This document shows positions 1-26,681 of a stretch of DNA of 64,000 nt, in pieces. Each line of letters opens with the position of its first letter. The stretch's first letter is position 1. The position numbers were made by a program, and so were the translations under genes. The notes under the pieces were generated by a model. That model worked only from the letters and a program-made list of their open reading frames with translations. It made no database searches and was not told where the DNA came from. This DNA comes from Apoda limacodes (Eukaryota > Arthropoda > Insecta > Lepidoptera > Limacodidae), in contig OX291557.1 in NCBI GenBank assembly GCA_946406115.1, positions 3,504,501 through 3,568,500 of the forward strand. The letters run 5' to 3'.

Positions 1-815
1 AAAAAACTTTGTATCCTTTTTTACAAAAAAAAAACATGGGTACATTTTTCAAAAAAGTGTTCCAAGCGAAAATAACGTTGTCCTACAACATTCTCAAAGA
101 ATATAAAGTGTATATGTGTACGACATCTGACTAAAGTTACGTTTAAGGTATTAATAAAATAATAATTTAATGCATAGTTAAATGAACCTAAAATATTAAC
201 AACTTACGGAAACATTGCAAACATTAGTTCTAACCGTTGTGCTTTTTCTATTGTCCCACGTAGGTTCTGCCAGAAAGCCGGGTATTTTCAAATAATATGT
301 CAAAACTTTTTCCTAAGGTAAACGTTGAGGCACATCAGGGACTGTCATTAAATTCATATTTTCACTCTTTTACAACGGCATAGAACATGAAATAAATTAA
401 AAACACATTTATTTGCTGTCCTACAAAAAGTTACTACATGGAAATTCCTACATAGTCACGGTGTTTTATAATAGAAGGAGCAACAAAAATCCCAAGGACG
501 TTTCTTAATTAAATCTGGCCACCTTCATTTTGTCTGTGGTAGCCGCCATTTTACATTGTCAATTTTACTGTCAACAAAACTTGTGACGGAAGTGGTTGTG
601 CATTTTTTCATCTCCATCACTAGATTTATAAAGGTAAGCAATAATTTCTATGTAAGTTTAATATCTTATTCTCTTTTCCATAACCCAATTTCATCACAAA
701 CATGTATTTGATTCCTAATAAGTTTCGAAATCAAAGTAAACATTTTATTTTTAAATTTTAATTCTTAGAAACGTCACGTCCGTATCGTTACGTTACGTAT
801 ATATGGAAAGATTTT
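1..815. other. AT-rich region without recognised gene
   Basis: No gene is supported. The only notable feature is a slightly less AT-rich patch at about 540-633 ending in AAAG|GTAAGC, which could be a non-coding first exon on the + strand. Confidence 0.4.
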
Positions 816-1898
816 GTGACGAAATGGAATTATAAAGCTTAGAACATACAGCAACTTTACCGACTACGAAAAGATAAAAACGGTTATGTGTTGATCTCAG
901 ACACAATGATATAATATTAGGCTGAAAAATAATATTGCTATAAAAAATCTTATAACACGGGAGAGAAAGTAAATTTTTTGGTAAAATCAAACACTAATTT
1001 GTGCCTAACTAATCATCAACCTGAAACTTTTTGCAATTTGTCAAGTTCAGAACTAAACAACTTTGGTTAGGAAGAATTGGTCTACAATACTGTAAAAATT
1101 GGCTAAACTATTTTGTTGGGTAAAAAAAAAAAAATCTTTGGTAATACTTAATGATTTTTATGAAAATAGGTAGCGGGTTCTTTGGATCATTGATAACGAT
1201 GTTAATGTCTTTATATAAGAAGAATAATTTTATAATTTATTCCTTGAAAACTTACCCTAAACAAAAAAAAAAAATAAAAAAAAATTATTAAATTTTCTAT
1301 TTAATAAGACTTTCATTTTACCACCGAAAAACTAACATTTTTTTCAGTACGAAAAATTATTTACCTTTCTAGGGGGTAAAAACTACCACTAAATTCAAAA
1401 GAAAAAACATACTTTAAATTAATTTTAGAAACTATTCGTAACGTTGTGTTGTTATTTAAAACCAAACTTTCCCAACCAAAATTTGCTTTAATAATCCCAA
1501 AATTATTTTAATGCTTTTTTTTTTAATTTATTAAAAAATAAGTAATTAGTTTTAAATTTTTTTCCACATCAATTTTCATGATTAAAAGCTGTGGAAAATG
1601 TCTTTTAAGCTTAGTTTTTCCCAAAAACCAAACTTTTTACTCTAAGGCTTTTTTTTAGAGCCCTTATATATCTACACGGCAACGCACACATATCTCGTCT
1701 TACCCTCTCCGTTGTGTATTTCAAGATAAATTTTTATTCAATTGTAAAACTGTCATATCTTAAATGCTTTTTTTTATGCAATAAGTTTTTATGTTGTTGA
1801 ATAATTAATCATAAAAAAAACCGAAAGTTCCCACTTATAGACTGATAGCTAATATCTACAATAGTGTGAACTATGCCTTGCTAGTTCCATTTAGTCAC
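816..1898. mobile_element. Candidate DNA transposon remnant with 15-bp terminal inverted repeats
   Basis: GTGACGAAATGGAAT at 816-830 is repeated in inverted form with one mismatch at 1884-1898 (TTCCATTTAGTCAC). The same termini bound a much shorter unit at 2264-2428, and a further related motif (TTCCACTGCGTCAC) sits at 1904-1917. The interior is AT-rich and has no credible transposase. No clear target-site duplication is visible, so these ends may belong to different copies. Confidence 0.35.
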
Positions 1899-2263
1899 GC
1901 TGAATTCCACTGCGTCACTGTCCTGTTATTTTTGGATCATTTTTATTTTTATTTTGTTAGATAATTTAAGCAAACGCTTTGTTGTAAAGTAAAAGCATTA
2001 ATCTAAAGGAAGATGAGTAACTCAAAATAATAATTGTTGCGTCTACTTCTTAAATTTATACCATAATAATGAGTATATATCACTACTTTCTAACCTTAAA
2101 GTGACGATTATGACACAGATTTCCTAAAATAAACATATAACTATTAGAATCATCTCTTTTGTAAAACTTTTTTATGTGTGTTTTTGTTTATGTATCGCTA
2201 GATAAAAACTGTTGAACTAAACTATTAGTAGTAAATTAAAAAAAAAAATATTGGATTTATATC

Positions 2264-2428
2264 GTGACGAAATGGAACATTTTTTTTAATGTGCCTTTAC
2301 TGAAACCAAAATATCTGAATATTTCATTAGGTTTTCTTAATAAATTAGCTATTAAAATATTTTCCATCGTCAATTACATATTTGAAGTTATTTCAAGCAA
2401 CTTTAAAAAAGCTATTCCATTTCGTCAC
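2264..2428. mobile_element. 165-bp MITE-like element, TIR GTGACGAAATGGAA
   Basis: The left end GTGACGAAATGGAA (2264-2277) is an exact inverted copy of the right end TTCCATTTCGTCAC (2415-2428). The AT-rich interior has no coding capacity. The same TIR occurs at 816, so this is probably a deletion derivative of the same family. I see no convincing target-site duplication. Confidence 0.55.
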
Positions 2429-3104
2429 ATGTACACTTTTTTTGAAAAATGCCCATGGACGTAGGAGTACCTATGAAGGGCACAGCTAAAGTTTATATGG
2501 AGAAGAGTGCAAAAAGTAAAAATTTCTGTATAAAATGGGGTAGTCACAACGAGTGATTCGTTGAATTCGTTGAAAAGTCGATTGCAGCTGTAATTTCAGT
2601 CTATGTAATAAAAAATTTAGTGATGCCAATTTGGCCCTTTCAGGACTACATTTAGCCCAATTTAGGCTTTTGCGGCCCCTATTATCTATTTAATAACATC
2701 TATTTAGGCCGAAAACCTGTTACCGAGTTGGCAACACTGTATCCAGTGCCAGGGTGCGGATTTAAACAATGCAAACTAATTTTTGCTTGTTTATTTTTTA
2801 AATTTAGTCTAGTAGGATTTGACGACAAATTTCAGAAGATTTTACGAAGATCTGTGAAGAATTATGCGTCGAGGAAAATTGTGAGAATGTTCAGCTAGAG
2901 TTGGAGCTCCGACGAACTGCTGTTTTTTGGCGTCATAATTTGTCTATGCTAGGCTATTTGGATTCAATTTCCAACAGCCTTCCAGAGCTTCTGATGAAGT
3001 CTGGACAACCAAAAAAAAAAAACCACTGCTAGTCAGTCCAGCCAGTTTTTAGATTTTTCTTACGTAGTGATCTTGTGAGGGCGTTCTAGATAAATCGCCA
3101 AAAA
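2429..3104. other. Upstream region of ATP synthase d
   Basis: No coding sequence is recognised. The stretch must hold the promoter and 5' UTR of the ATP synthase d gene. A possible 3' splice site TTTTCTTACGTAG ends near 3067, just before the start codon at 3105, so a spliced 5' UTR is possible. Confidence 0.4.
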
Positions 3105-4742
3105 ATGGCGAAAAGAATTGCACAGACTTCTGTAAACTGGGCTGCATTGGCTGAAAGGGTTCCTGCGGAACAAAAAATAAACCTTTCAGTCTTCAAAGTT
3201 AAATCCGATGGCTATCTTCGGAGGTTAGTTTTGGCAATTGGTTACATAATTTGTTTATACTTTTTATATTTTTCTAATTAATTTCATGTTTTGGATGTTT
3301 TTACAGGGTCTTAGCTAATCCACCAGAACCACCAAAAATTAACTGGTCTCTGTACAAACAGGCCGTACCTGTTCCTGGAATGGTTGATAATTTCCAGAAG
3401 CAATATGAAACACTGAAAATCCCATACCCTTCAGACACATTGACTTCCAAAGTGGAAGCTCAATGGAGTGAAGTGAAAAAGTCTATTGACGCCTTTGTCC
3501 AAGCTTCAAATTCTAATATTGCGAAGTAAGTATTGGATTTTGATATAAGTATGTAGACTGGGGGTAATGCTTGAAGCCAATTTTGATTGCAAAATCAAAC
3601 TGCAATTATGAAGTACAAATTAGGTAGAAATGTTGTAAAACTAAAAATTTTTAATTACAATTCAGAAGACTTGAAACCACTTGTGTTTTCACACAAACTA
3701 TACATTTCTCAGTCCCCATAGGATTATGTGAATTGGCTTTAAACCAAATTTAATTAATCTTTAAATTCAAATAAGTATGCTGTCTGTGGATAGGCCAGTT
3801 AGAGTTTGGTTACTCATCTGAATTTTTCACATAATATTCTTAAAACCAAATGTATTTAGTCATTCATCAACTTATATATATTATAATAGACTAAATGATA
3901 TTTAAGAAAACTAAGATTTAGCTTTATCCAGTCATTAATTTATGAAAATTTTGATAATATACCATATATTACACTAGTCACTTCTCCAGTCAAGTAAGAG
4001 TTTTGATTGCTGCTTGAAACCTTTGTTGTTTCCAGACATTTCTAAGGATAATGGAACAGACTGTGCAACCCATAAGTTGTTTAACAGAACAGCTTATGCA
4101 ACCTACAAGTTGAAATTGATATAATATTTAAGGATAATGATGGTTTATTATAACTGCATTTTCTTTTTTACTACAAAGTGTAATGTTATAATCCAACCAA
4201 AGACAAATTCTGTATGACACAGTACAAATCTTGGTTCATTATTATTAAGCACATAATGTACATTATGTCAGTGAACAAAACCCCACTTATATTGTTCATC
4301 ATTTGCAATCCCTTGTTCAAAAAAAGAGAAAACAATTAAATTCAAAAGTAAGTTTATCTACTGTAAGTTTGTTTGCAAAAAAAGTAAAATTTAATATCAA
4401 CATTTTAAAGTTTATGGTAGACATTGATTTTCTTATTAGTTTTAAGAAACTACAATTTTGCCTTGTGTACTAAAAAATCTAGGAAGTAGTTAGGCAGCTA
4501 GGCACAGTATGTGGCAATTAATTCAAATAGTATTTAATTTGATTTCTCATTACAGATATGAAAGCGAAATCAAGGCTACCAAAGCTCTTCTTCCTTATGA
4601 CCAGATGACAATGGAAGACTTCCGTGATGCCTATCCTCAAGAAGCTCTAGACCCCATCAACAAACCATCCTTCTGGCCACATACTCCTGAAGAACAGCCA
4701 GGCTATGTCCACCCTGACCAAGCCGTACAGCCTGCTCACTAG
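3105..4742 (+). CDS. ATPsynD: ATP synthase subunit d, mitochondrial (F1Fo peripheral stalk)
   Basis: Subunit d is part of the peripheral stalk that holds F1 to Fo in the inner mitochondrial membrane. I read three coding exons: 3105-3223, 3307-3525 and 4556-4742, with GT-AG introns and phases that close to 174 codons plus TAG, close to the roughly 178 aa usual in insects. The protein starts MAKRIAQTSVNWAALAERVP and contains LANPPEPPKINWSLYKQAV, VPGMVDNFQKQYETLKIPYP and the C-terminal FWPHTPEEQPGY, all typical of the family. It is mostly hydrophilic and helical, without a membrane segment. The ATG at 3105 follows AAAA and gives the expected N-terminus. Intron 2 (3526-4555) is about 1 kb and shows nothing recognisable. 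AATAAA signals lie near 4855 and 4914. The 5' UTR was not delimited. The reading frame is intact throughout, so this looks functional. Confidence 0.95.
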
Positions 4743-4854
4743 ACAGTGTGGGGATGGAGTCTTCAATCTGATATAAAGTTCTGTCTTAGTATTTTACCAT
4801 CGTTATTATTTTCTCAGCAGAAAAAGATTAAAATCATTGTTATTTATCAGTAGG

Positions 4855-4920
4855 AATAAATTTATTAATATCTGTTAGTGTATTATTATTGCAATATAAT
4901 TTCTCAACACTAAATAAAGA
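4855..4920 (+). promoter_or_regulatory. Polyadenylation signals of ATP synthase d
   Basis: Two AATAAA hexamers, near 4855 and 4914, lie about 110 and 170 bases after the stop codon of the ATP synthase d gene. They are the expected 3' end signals; which one is used cannot be told from sequence. Confidence 0.6.
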
Positions 4921-4989
4921 GTCTTACACTTTCAACTAAAAGCAGTGTTCCATAGTTTTTTAAATCTTTTCCTCAAATAATTATAATAA

Positions 4990-5241
4990 TAAATATATTG
5001 GACATTACACACAGCAGCGTCTGGTCCCGAAATTAGCAAAGCTTGTGTTATGGATACCAGACAATGGATACAAATTCATATATTACTTTTTTTTGTAAAT
5101 ACATACATATCATACATAATTACACCCAGACTCAAGACCAACACAAATGTTTGTTACATAAATGTTTGTCCTGTGCGGGAATCGAACCCACACCCTCTGC
5201 ACAGCAGTCGGCCACGCTACCAACTAGGCTGCGAGGGAGTC
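4990..5241 (-). mobile_element. tRNA-derived SINE, copy 1
   Basis: Read on the - strand, the element begins GACTCCCTCGCAGCC, has a polymerase III A-box-like TAGTTGGTAGCG and a B box GGTTCGATTCC, then a body ending near ACACAGC and an AT-rich tail. Other near-full copies lie at 19665-19929 (-), 25839-26090 (+) and 50489-50770 (+), with a tail fragment at 10484-10516. Several tens of percent of the tRNA-like head is conserved in all of them, marking a short interspersed element mobilised by a LINE. Confidence 0.85.
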
Positions 5242-5984
5242 AGGTATGTATTAATTGTTGATGACAAAGTAGATCTAAGACAAATCATATAATAATCAAT
5301 GATTTTAGTATCATAAATTACTCACTTTCAAAACCATCCCCCTTATAGTTGTCACTTCCCTAAGCCATCCATACGTTGCAGCCTTAATTTTTTCATTGAT
5401 CGTTAGAACGAAATTACAGAGCAACTTTAGTTGAACAATTGACACACAAATGCCAGCATTACTTTATTACGTCATGCCCCTTTGTCTGTCCGTAAGTCTG
5501 AGCCTTATCTATCCTTAGATTTTAATGAAACTTTACAGCAATGACAGTCTGATGAGACCCAAAAAGTTGCAGTGAAAAATTGACAAATAAACATGCACAT
5601 TTCCTTTTACCAGACCATTGCAAAGGCAAAAAGTTTTGGAATTTATAAACAGGCTCGGCTGCACAAGCTAGAGACCAAAACCATCATCAGTTTGTAAATA
5701 CATAGTCTCAGTTCCATAGACATTTTAAACAATCAAGAAAACAAAGTTCTTTCTCGTAGCCTAACAATTAAAAAAAAATCCAATTTCTGTAGGGTAAATT
5801 TACTTTTATTTCTTTTCTATTTGAAGTTGAAATGCCAAACCTTTGCAATAAATTATCTATTCCATCTACTGGGAGTACCACGGGTAAGTTTTGTTTCTGC
5901 AAGTGTTGTGCTTAGGATTACAGATATAATATCAACACCAAGGTCTTATTTTTTCAATTTTTAAAGGGGGTTTATATTTTTTAA
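5242..5984. other. Gene-free stretch between SINE and LINE-type repeat
   Basis: No gene is recognised. The part from about 5460 to 5640 resembles low-copy repeat debris (GTCTGTCCGTAAGTCTG and nearby), but no family could be fixed. Confidence 0.3.
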
Positions 5985-6205
5985 TTAAAGTTTATTTTTA
6001 TACAAGCTAACCGGGCAAATGTTGTTCTGCATCATATCGACTTCTGAGCCATCTGCCGGGCTGATTTGTGAATCTAAACCATTCAGGGCGCCATCCAAAA
6101 GCATACAAAGAAATACATTCAAATCTGTCCAGCCGTTTAGGAGGAGTACAGTGATATACATACACACTTACAGTAGAATTATATATATAAAGAAGATATA
6201 CCTAT
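5985..6205 (+). repeat. Interspersed repeat ending in CCAGCCGTTTAGGAG ... ATATATATAAAGA
   Basis: The segment contains GCTAACCGGGCAAATGTTG, CTGTCCAGCCGTTTAGGAG, a run of ATACATACACACT and a terminal TATATATAAAGA. This order is typical of a common insect/lepidopteran LINE-type 3' end. Open frames on both strands here are incidental. Confidence 0.55.
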
Positions 6206-6469
6206 TGTACGACCACGTATAACTTTTGACACAGTAGGTAGTCTGGTTTTAATGATTCTTGTTTAATAGGATAGGATGTTCATCAAAGTGGGTACTATTT
6301 AAGTTCAGAAAAATTAATACATTTCTGTGCAGGGTATAGAAATAAGGAATGTTTGATTTTACTAATACTTCTAAATTAGTTTTCTTCGAGCAGCATTACT
6401 TGCAGGCCTAGGTATCCTAAACCTATTATATACCATAGCTTAATACTAGCTATACTTGGCCCTTTTCAC

Positions 6470-6790
6470 TTTCAACGAGAATTGTCGACGATCCCAAACT
6501 CACAAACCGAACCCTTAGGTAAGTCTGAGGAGACTTTGCCTCCCTGTGTGTGTCCTACCGCGTGTACAATGGGATGTGTTCGGAGGAATTGTTGGAAATG
6601 ATGCCCACGGCTACTTTGTGCCATCGCTCCGCTTGCCGTCGGCAGGGAATTCATCCTCACACCTTCCTCTTGCGAACGCTAAGGTTTTCTCTAAGGACTA
6701 CAGTTCTACTTCTAAAGGGTTCCTTAAAAAGGAGTTATTAGATATTCGAAGGATCGGCAACGCGCGAGTGATGCCCTAGGTGATTTTTTG
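6470..6790 (+). mobile_element. LINE fragment: reverse transcriptase C-terminal end plus tail
   Basis: The reading TCCCTGTGTGTGTCCTACCG then GGATGTGTTCGGAGGAATTG corresponds to the 'SLCVFYRxYNGxCSEELxE' end region of non-LTR reverse transcriptase ORFs. The same segment recurs at 29900-30295 and 43180-43560 (+), and in inverted form with its tail at 52655-52890. The frame is broken by stops. It is a 5'-truncated dead copy. Confidence 0.6.
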
Positions 6791-6949
6791 TCGTGAGGCA
6801 GCCGATTGATACAGCAGTTGCCTGAAAGTATGTGTAAGTACGTTGTGTTAATACAGGGTAAATTTTTTAAGTGCATGTCCAAATCCGAAACTATGAGTAA
6901 TAGCGAAAAGTACTCCAAGGAATCTCGAGCCCGCTTTTGATGAAAATTT

Positions 6950-7430
6950 TCAAATCAAATCATTTATTTCTAGAAGTAGGTACATTAAAGATCTTAAAAT
7001 AATAATTCCATCTTACCACTTCCTGCCTACGAAGGCGTATACAAATATTTAAAAATAATTGGCATAGTATTAAACATTTGGAGCACAATGCACTCCTAGT
7101 ATTTAAATAATTAAGTCAAATTAATCGCAATAAAAAAATATGTTAAATAACAATAGAAATAAAATCATATTAAAAAAAATATTATATAAGTACCCATAGG
7201 TTTAAATTGTTTTATCGTTTAAAAAATCATAAACCGAGTAGTACACTTTGTCAAAAAGATTATTTAATTTGCTTTTAAATATTACAACTTTATCTATATC
7301 ACAAATAGTCTTACGAGATTTTATTATAGATATGGGTTGTCATACATTATTATCGAGGGTAGTTTTTGACAGTAAACATCCATAGCTTATTATTATTCCG
7401 CGTACTTTTTATGTTATCAAATAACTTTAT
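6950..7430 (-). mobile_element. Jockey-like LINE 3' end
   Basis: On the - strand a short open stretch ends KLNNLFDKVYYSVYDFLNDK near 7205 and is followed by a 3' UTR with GTATACGCCTTCGTAGGCAG and the tail AATAAATGATTTGATTTG at about 6950. This tail is characteristic of lepidopteran LINE 3' ends. The rest of the element is missing, so it is a 5'-truncated copy. Confidence 0.55.
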
Positions 7431-10024
7431 TATTTTTAGCAAATACTGCAGTTTCAGGCAACTAAAACTGCATCATTGGATTTTTGAAAGATCAATAATC
7501 CTATCCAGGAATCCAACCCTTTGATTAAAAAAAAAAACACACTTTAGTATTACACCATTCGGTAGTGTTGCTGACGAGGAACGAATTCTGGGAAGTAATT
7601 TACATACGGGACGTGACGGGTTTTGGATTTTAATAAACTGCTTCATATTTTAAAGCAGGTAAACGTCTTATAAGTCTTTCCTACATACATTACCTGTACC
7701 TTGTTCGAAACGATGCTTTATATAATATGCGCAAATGCCATCTGCCCTACAAACGCGAAATTCGTCAAATAGGAATACATGCAATAAAATATTTATGGCA
7801 GGTTTTCGAACGTGTACGACCGAATTTTGCGAAATTTCATGGGAGAGGGATAGCATTTGTGCTCTTTTTTTACATCATACAAGATTCAAAAAACAAATGC
7901 CATCCGATTTCAGTGATTAAGTACATCTTTCCTTAGTTCTCGTCCACCGCTCGATAAATGCAATTTTTCTCCCGCTTCCAACTCTGACGGATCGATAACC
8001 GACCGGCCGGGGTGGATGGCAATTTGTTTCCAGTGTCTGTATGTGATGAAGTACAAGCATGCCAATTCTAAAGCGGCTGCTTGACAATTTTTGTTTTCCT
8101 CGCACACGGAACTACTAGAACTGACGGGTTTTAATCGTCTGCCTAGCAACATTTTTTTTCCACACCCCTTTTTTCCGCCACAGGTCAAGTTAGCTCAGTT
8201 CAGGTTGCACAGGGCGGTTCCACGACACTTCGGTAGCTCAAATATCGTAAGCCATCCGGCTGCCTCTTAAATACTACAACTACATGTCTTTGCTCTGAAT
8301 ATCTCTCTCTCTCTGTCTAAGCTCCTAAACTAATCTAAGTAATTAATTTTAAGTCTGTGCTAAACAAAGATTAAATTGAAATAATAATTGGATTTCGATT
8401 CGACGGAAAAATGCGCTTACTCTAAATTAGTTATACATATTAGTTAAGGAGCTTATTATTCCTATTTTTCTCTTTTTAGTTTGTTTTTTTCGTCGGTTTA
8501 ATTTTTTTATTATAAAAAGATACCTACCTAAAAATTATATAAGACATCCAGACAATCCAGACTCAAGAAAAAAATGTGCATCACAAAACTCGCGCCCTTT
8601 GAATCTGCTGGCAATAGCAAATCTTCTTCGCTCAGTGGAAATAAAGTATTAAACGTTTTAAACGAGTTTGCCGATATCAGTCGCCATATTTGTACCGCAT
8701 TAAACTTGATATGCAGTACCAATAATGGTACCATCTTACGGTGTCACGGTAAAGGAACAACGGCCAACAAAATAGCGCTAGACTCACGGCCAAGAAAATG
8801 GCGCTAGTTTAATCAGAGGCTGTCACCGATCTACTTACATCGATGAAGGCTGTACTAATTTAAAAATAAAAAAATAACAATGTTTTACAAATATTTTATT
8901 TCCAGAATTCTCATAATATTCACAAGGAATTAATTATTCGTCGCATACGTATTATATATATAGATAGGAATGTTTGACCGAATTGAAACGCAGCAGATAA
9001 TTTACCTACATGGCCGAAATGCAACATTCTAAACTGGAAATTCGCTATCAGCAAATTGTTATTACCTACTTAATTGTTTATTTGTTAATTAATTGTTATC
9101 TTCCGCAGAGTTGGCCACTGAGGCTGCAATTTACATCAAATATATTTCTACTGTGCAGAAAGTGAAGACAACTGGAACGGTCACCTCTTGGTAAAGTTTT
9201 TTGGAAAGCAGCATTTTCAATTGAACAATCAAACGACAAAACTTTCAGCCATAGAATAATGTATAAGATATTTCCAGTTTTTTATATTATTTATTATTTA
9301 CTAAGTCTGCTAATTTTACTGCTGTTTTTGTTATCTAATCTTTATTGGGAGAAAAAAAAATGTTTAACTTGAGATCTTTAAGAGAATATGACAAGATATG
9401 ATCATTTCTATAAGGAAAAAAAAAGGTACAATTTACAATTCTCAAAGCACTATGTCCATAGTTAATTCAACAATAATAAAAAGATGCATGTTCTCATACA
9501 AAGCAATAACTTTAATATTGAAGAAAAAAATTGAGTCGCACACAAAGCATACCTAAATTATAAACCCAAGTCTTAAAAATTAATGGCTAAATTACATTGA
9601 AAAAAAAAAATTAAATATCTGGTCATGTTAACTTGATGTCTTACAAAGAGTGCAAGATTTTACATCTCTGACTCCTAAACTTTCAAAAGCTTAATAAATT
9701 TCAATAGCATGTCTAACCTGTAGTTGTCTCTTTTACCCAAAACACATATTTAATAGAGGGTAAGTGGTATAGATAGTGTTTTAATAAATTTCATTGCACT
9801 TTGAGAGTTTAGCTATTAGGACAGAAGTCAAACTCTAATTTAAAAAACCAATTATTAATAAGTGATGAAACATCAAAATTCAATAATACATTTTTATGAG
9901 CAGGACACCTAAATGTTCCTTTTTTTTTGAAATAAATGACTGCAAATAAGGCTTGCTTTTTGCACTGGACAGGGATAAACTTTGTTTTAAGTTTAACTGT
10001 CAACAAACTTAACTAAAATTCTGT
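7431..10024. other. Intergenic stretch; probable 3' UTR of the helicase in its right part
   Basis: No coding gene is supported. The part at 7900-8190 is richer in GC and CpG than its surroundings and has an open frame on the - strand (92 codons) without recognisable motifs. The right part should contain the 3' UTR of the helicase, transcribed leftwards; on that strand AATAAA signals occur at 9341-9346 and 9290-9295. A (CT)n run lies near 8303-8315. Confidence 0.4.
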
Positions 10025-25587
<15,563 letters not shown>

Positions 25588-25740
25588 TTTTCTTATATGT
25601 CACAGGACCGTGTTTCACTATGTAACTATGGAAAATACACACTTTTTTATTTCTGTATATTTCAACAAGCTGAAACAAACAAGCGACAGAGCGAATCAAA
25701 GCTCAGCTCCAAAAAAAACTAACGCCATTTTAAAAAATTG
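25588..25740 (-). promoter_or_regulatory. Helicase 5' UTR exon and promoter region
   Basis: Upstream of the split start codon the first exon is non-coding. It reads AAGAAAA just before AT|gtaag. The sequence to about 25740 is CpG-richer than the flanks, as in many insect housekeeping promoters. No TATA box stands out and the transcription start is not defined. Confidence 0.45.
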
Positions 25741-25838
25741 GTGTTGCTAAATTAGACCAGTGTAACCAGATTTAATTTTATGATTCTTCTAGTTTCCACG
25801 GCAAAATCTACTCAAACCTTCTAATACATGACATAAAC

Positions 25839-26090
25839 GACTCCCTCGCAGCCTAGTTGGTAGTGTGATGGACTGCCGTGCAGAGGGTGTGGGTTCGATT
25901 CCCGCACTGGACAAACATTTGTGTTTGTCTTGAGTCTGGGTGTACTTATGTATGATGTGTATGTATTTACAAAAAAAAAAGTAATATATATGTATTTATA
26001 TCCGTTGTCTGGTACCCATAACACAAGCTTTGCTTACTTTGGGGCTAGACGGCGCTGTGTGTAATGTCCAAAAATATTTATTATATTTAT
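25839..26090 (+). mobile_element. tRNA-derived SINE, copy 3
   Basis: Well preserved: GACTCCCTCGCAGCCTAG start, box A TAGTTGGTAGTG, box B GGTTCGATTCC, then TTGTCTTGAGTCTGGGTGTA and a tail TGTGTGTAATGTCC plus A/T run. It lies about 100 bases upstream of the helicase 5' exon in the opposite direction. Its similarity to copy 4 (50489-50770) is very high, so both are probably recent insertions. Confidence 0.9.
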
Positions 26091-26554
26091 TATTATTAAT
26101 TTGCTGAAACCATAGATGTAGAAGAATATAGATCGATGGATTGTATTTAGAAAGACTACTGCTATTATGTGTATTTTGTGACACCAAACAAATTTTCGTA
26201 AGCTTTCATAACAGAAGGAGACAAAAATAACTCTCTAGTGGGTCGAAACCATGAAGCTTATATATTGAAATAACATACAAGCTTCTTGGTGCAAACCGTA
26301 GACCTCGAGTTCTGTAATTTGTCCTATAGACTGCGCAATAGTCTCACATAATTGATCAGTATTTCGAAAGAGACAAAGCGATACATCGCCAAGTACTTGC
26401 ATACTGTCAAGACGCTTTGTCTCTCTCACTCACAGCCATATATATTACGCAGCTAGCTAGGAAATGCGTTGGTTCTCTATGTCAAAAGGTAGGATTTCAA
26501 CGGCAACTCCTCAATTATGGAGGAAAAAACTGATAATACTTGACGTTTTCGAAT
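26091..26554. other. Intergenic DNA without recognised feature
   Basis: No gene or clear repeat is seen. A weak open frame on the - strand (26235-26429) has no identifiable motif. Confidence 0.35.
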
Positions 26555-26670
26555 AGCTTATGTCCTTTTCTGGGACTCAAACTTTCTGCATGCCAAATTT
26601 CATCCTGATCGGTACAGCAGTTTAAGCGTGATTAGGTAACAGACAGATTAACTTTCGCATTTACAATATT
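26555..26670 (+). repeat. RTE-type LINE 3' tail fragment
   Basis: TATGTCCTTTTCTGGGACTC, ATCGGTACAGCAGTTTAAGC, GTAACAGACAGATTAACTTT and CGCATTTACAATATTTATTA follow in the order typical of an RTE-like LINE tail. Related copies lie at 39450-39530 (-), 40495-40630 (+) and 56246-56432 (+). Confidence 0.65.
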
Positions 26671-26681
26671 TATTATAATAT

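Noticed and set aside
7910..8188. 92-codon open frame, minus strand
   Set aside because: No recognisable domain, no splice partners and no homologue I can name; kept only as a GC-rich island worth checking.
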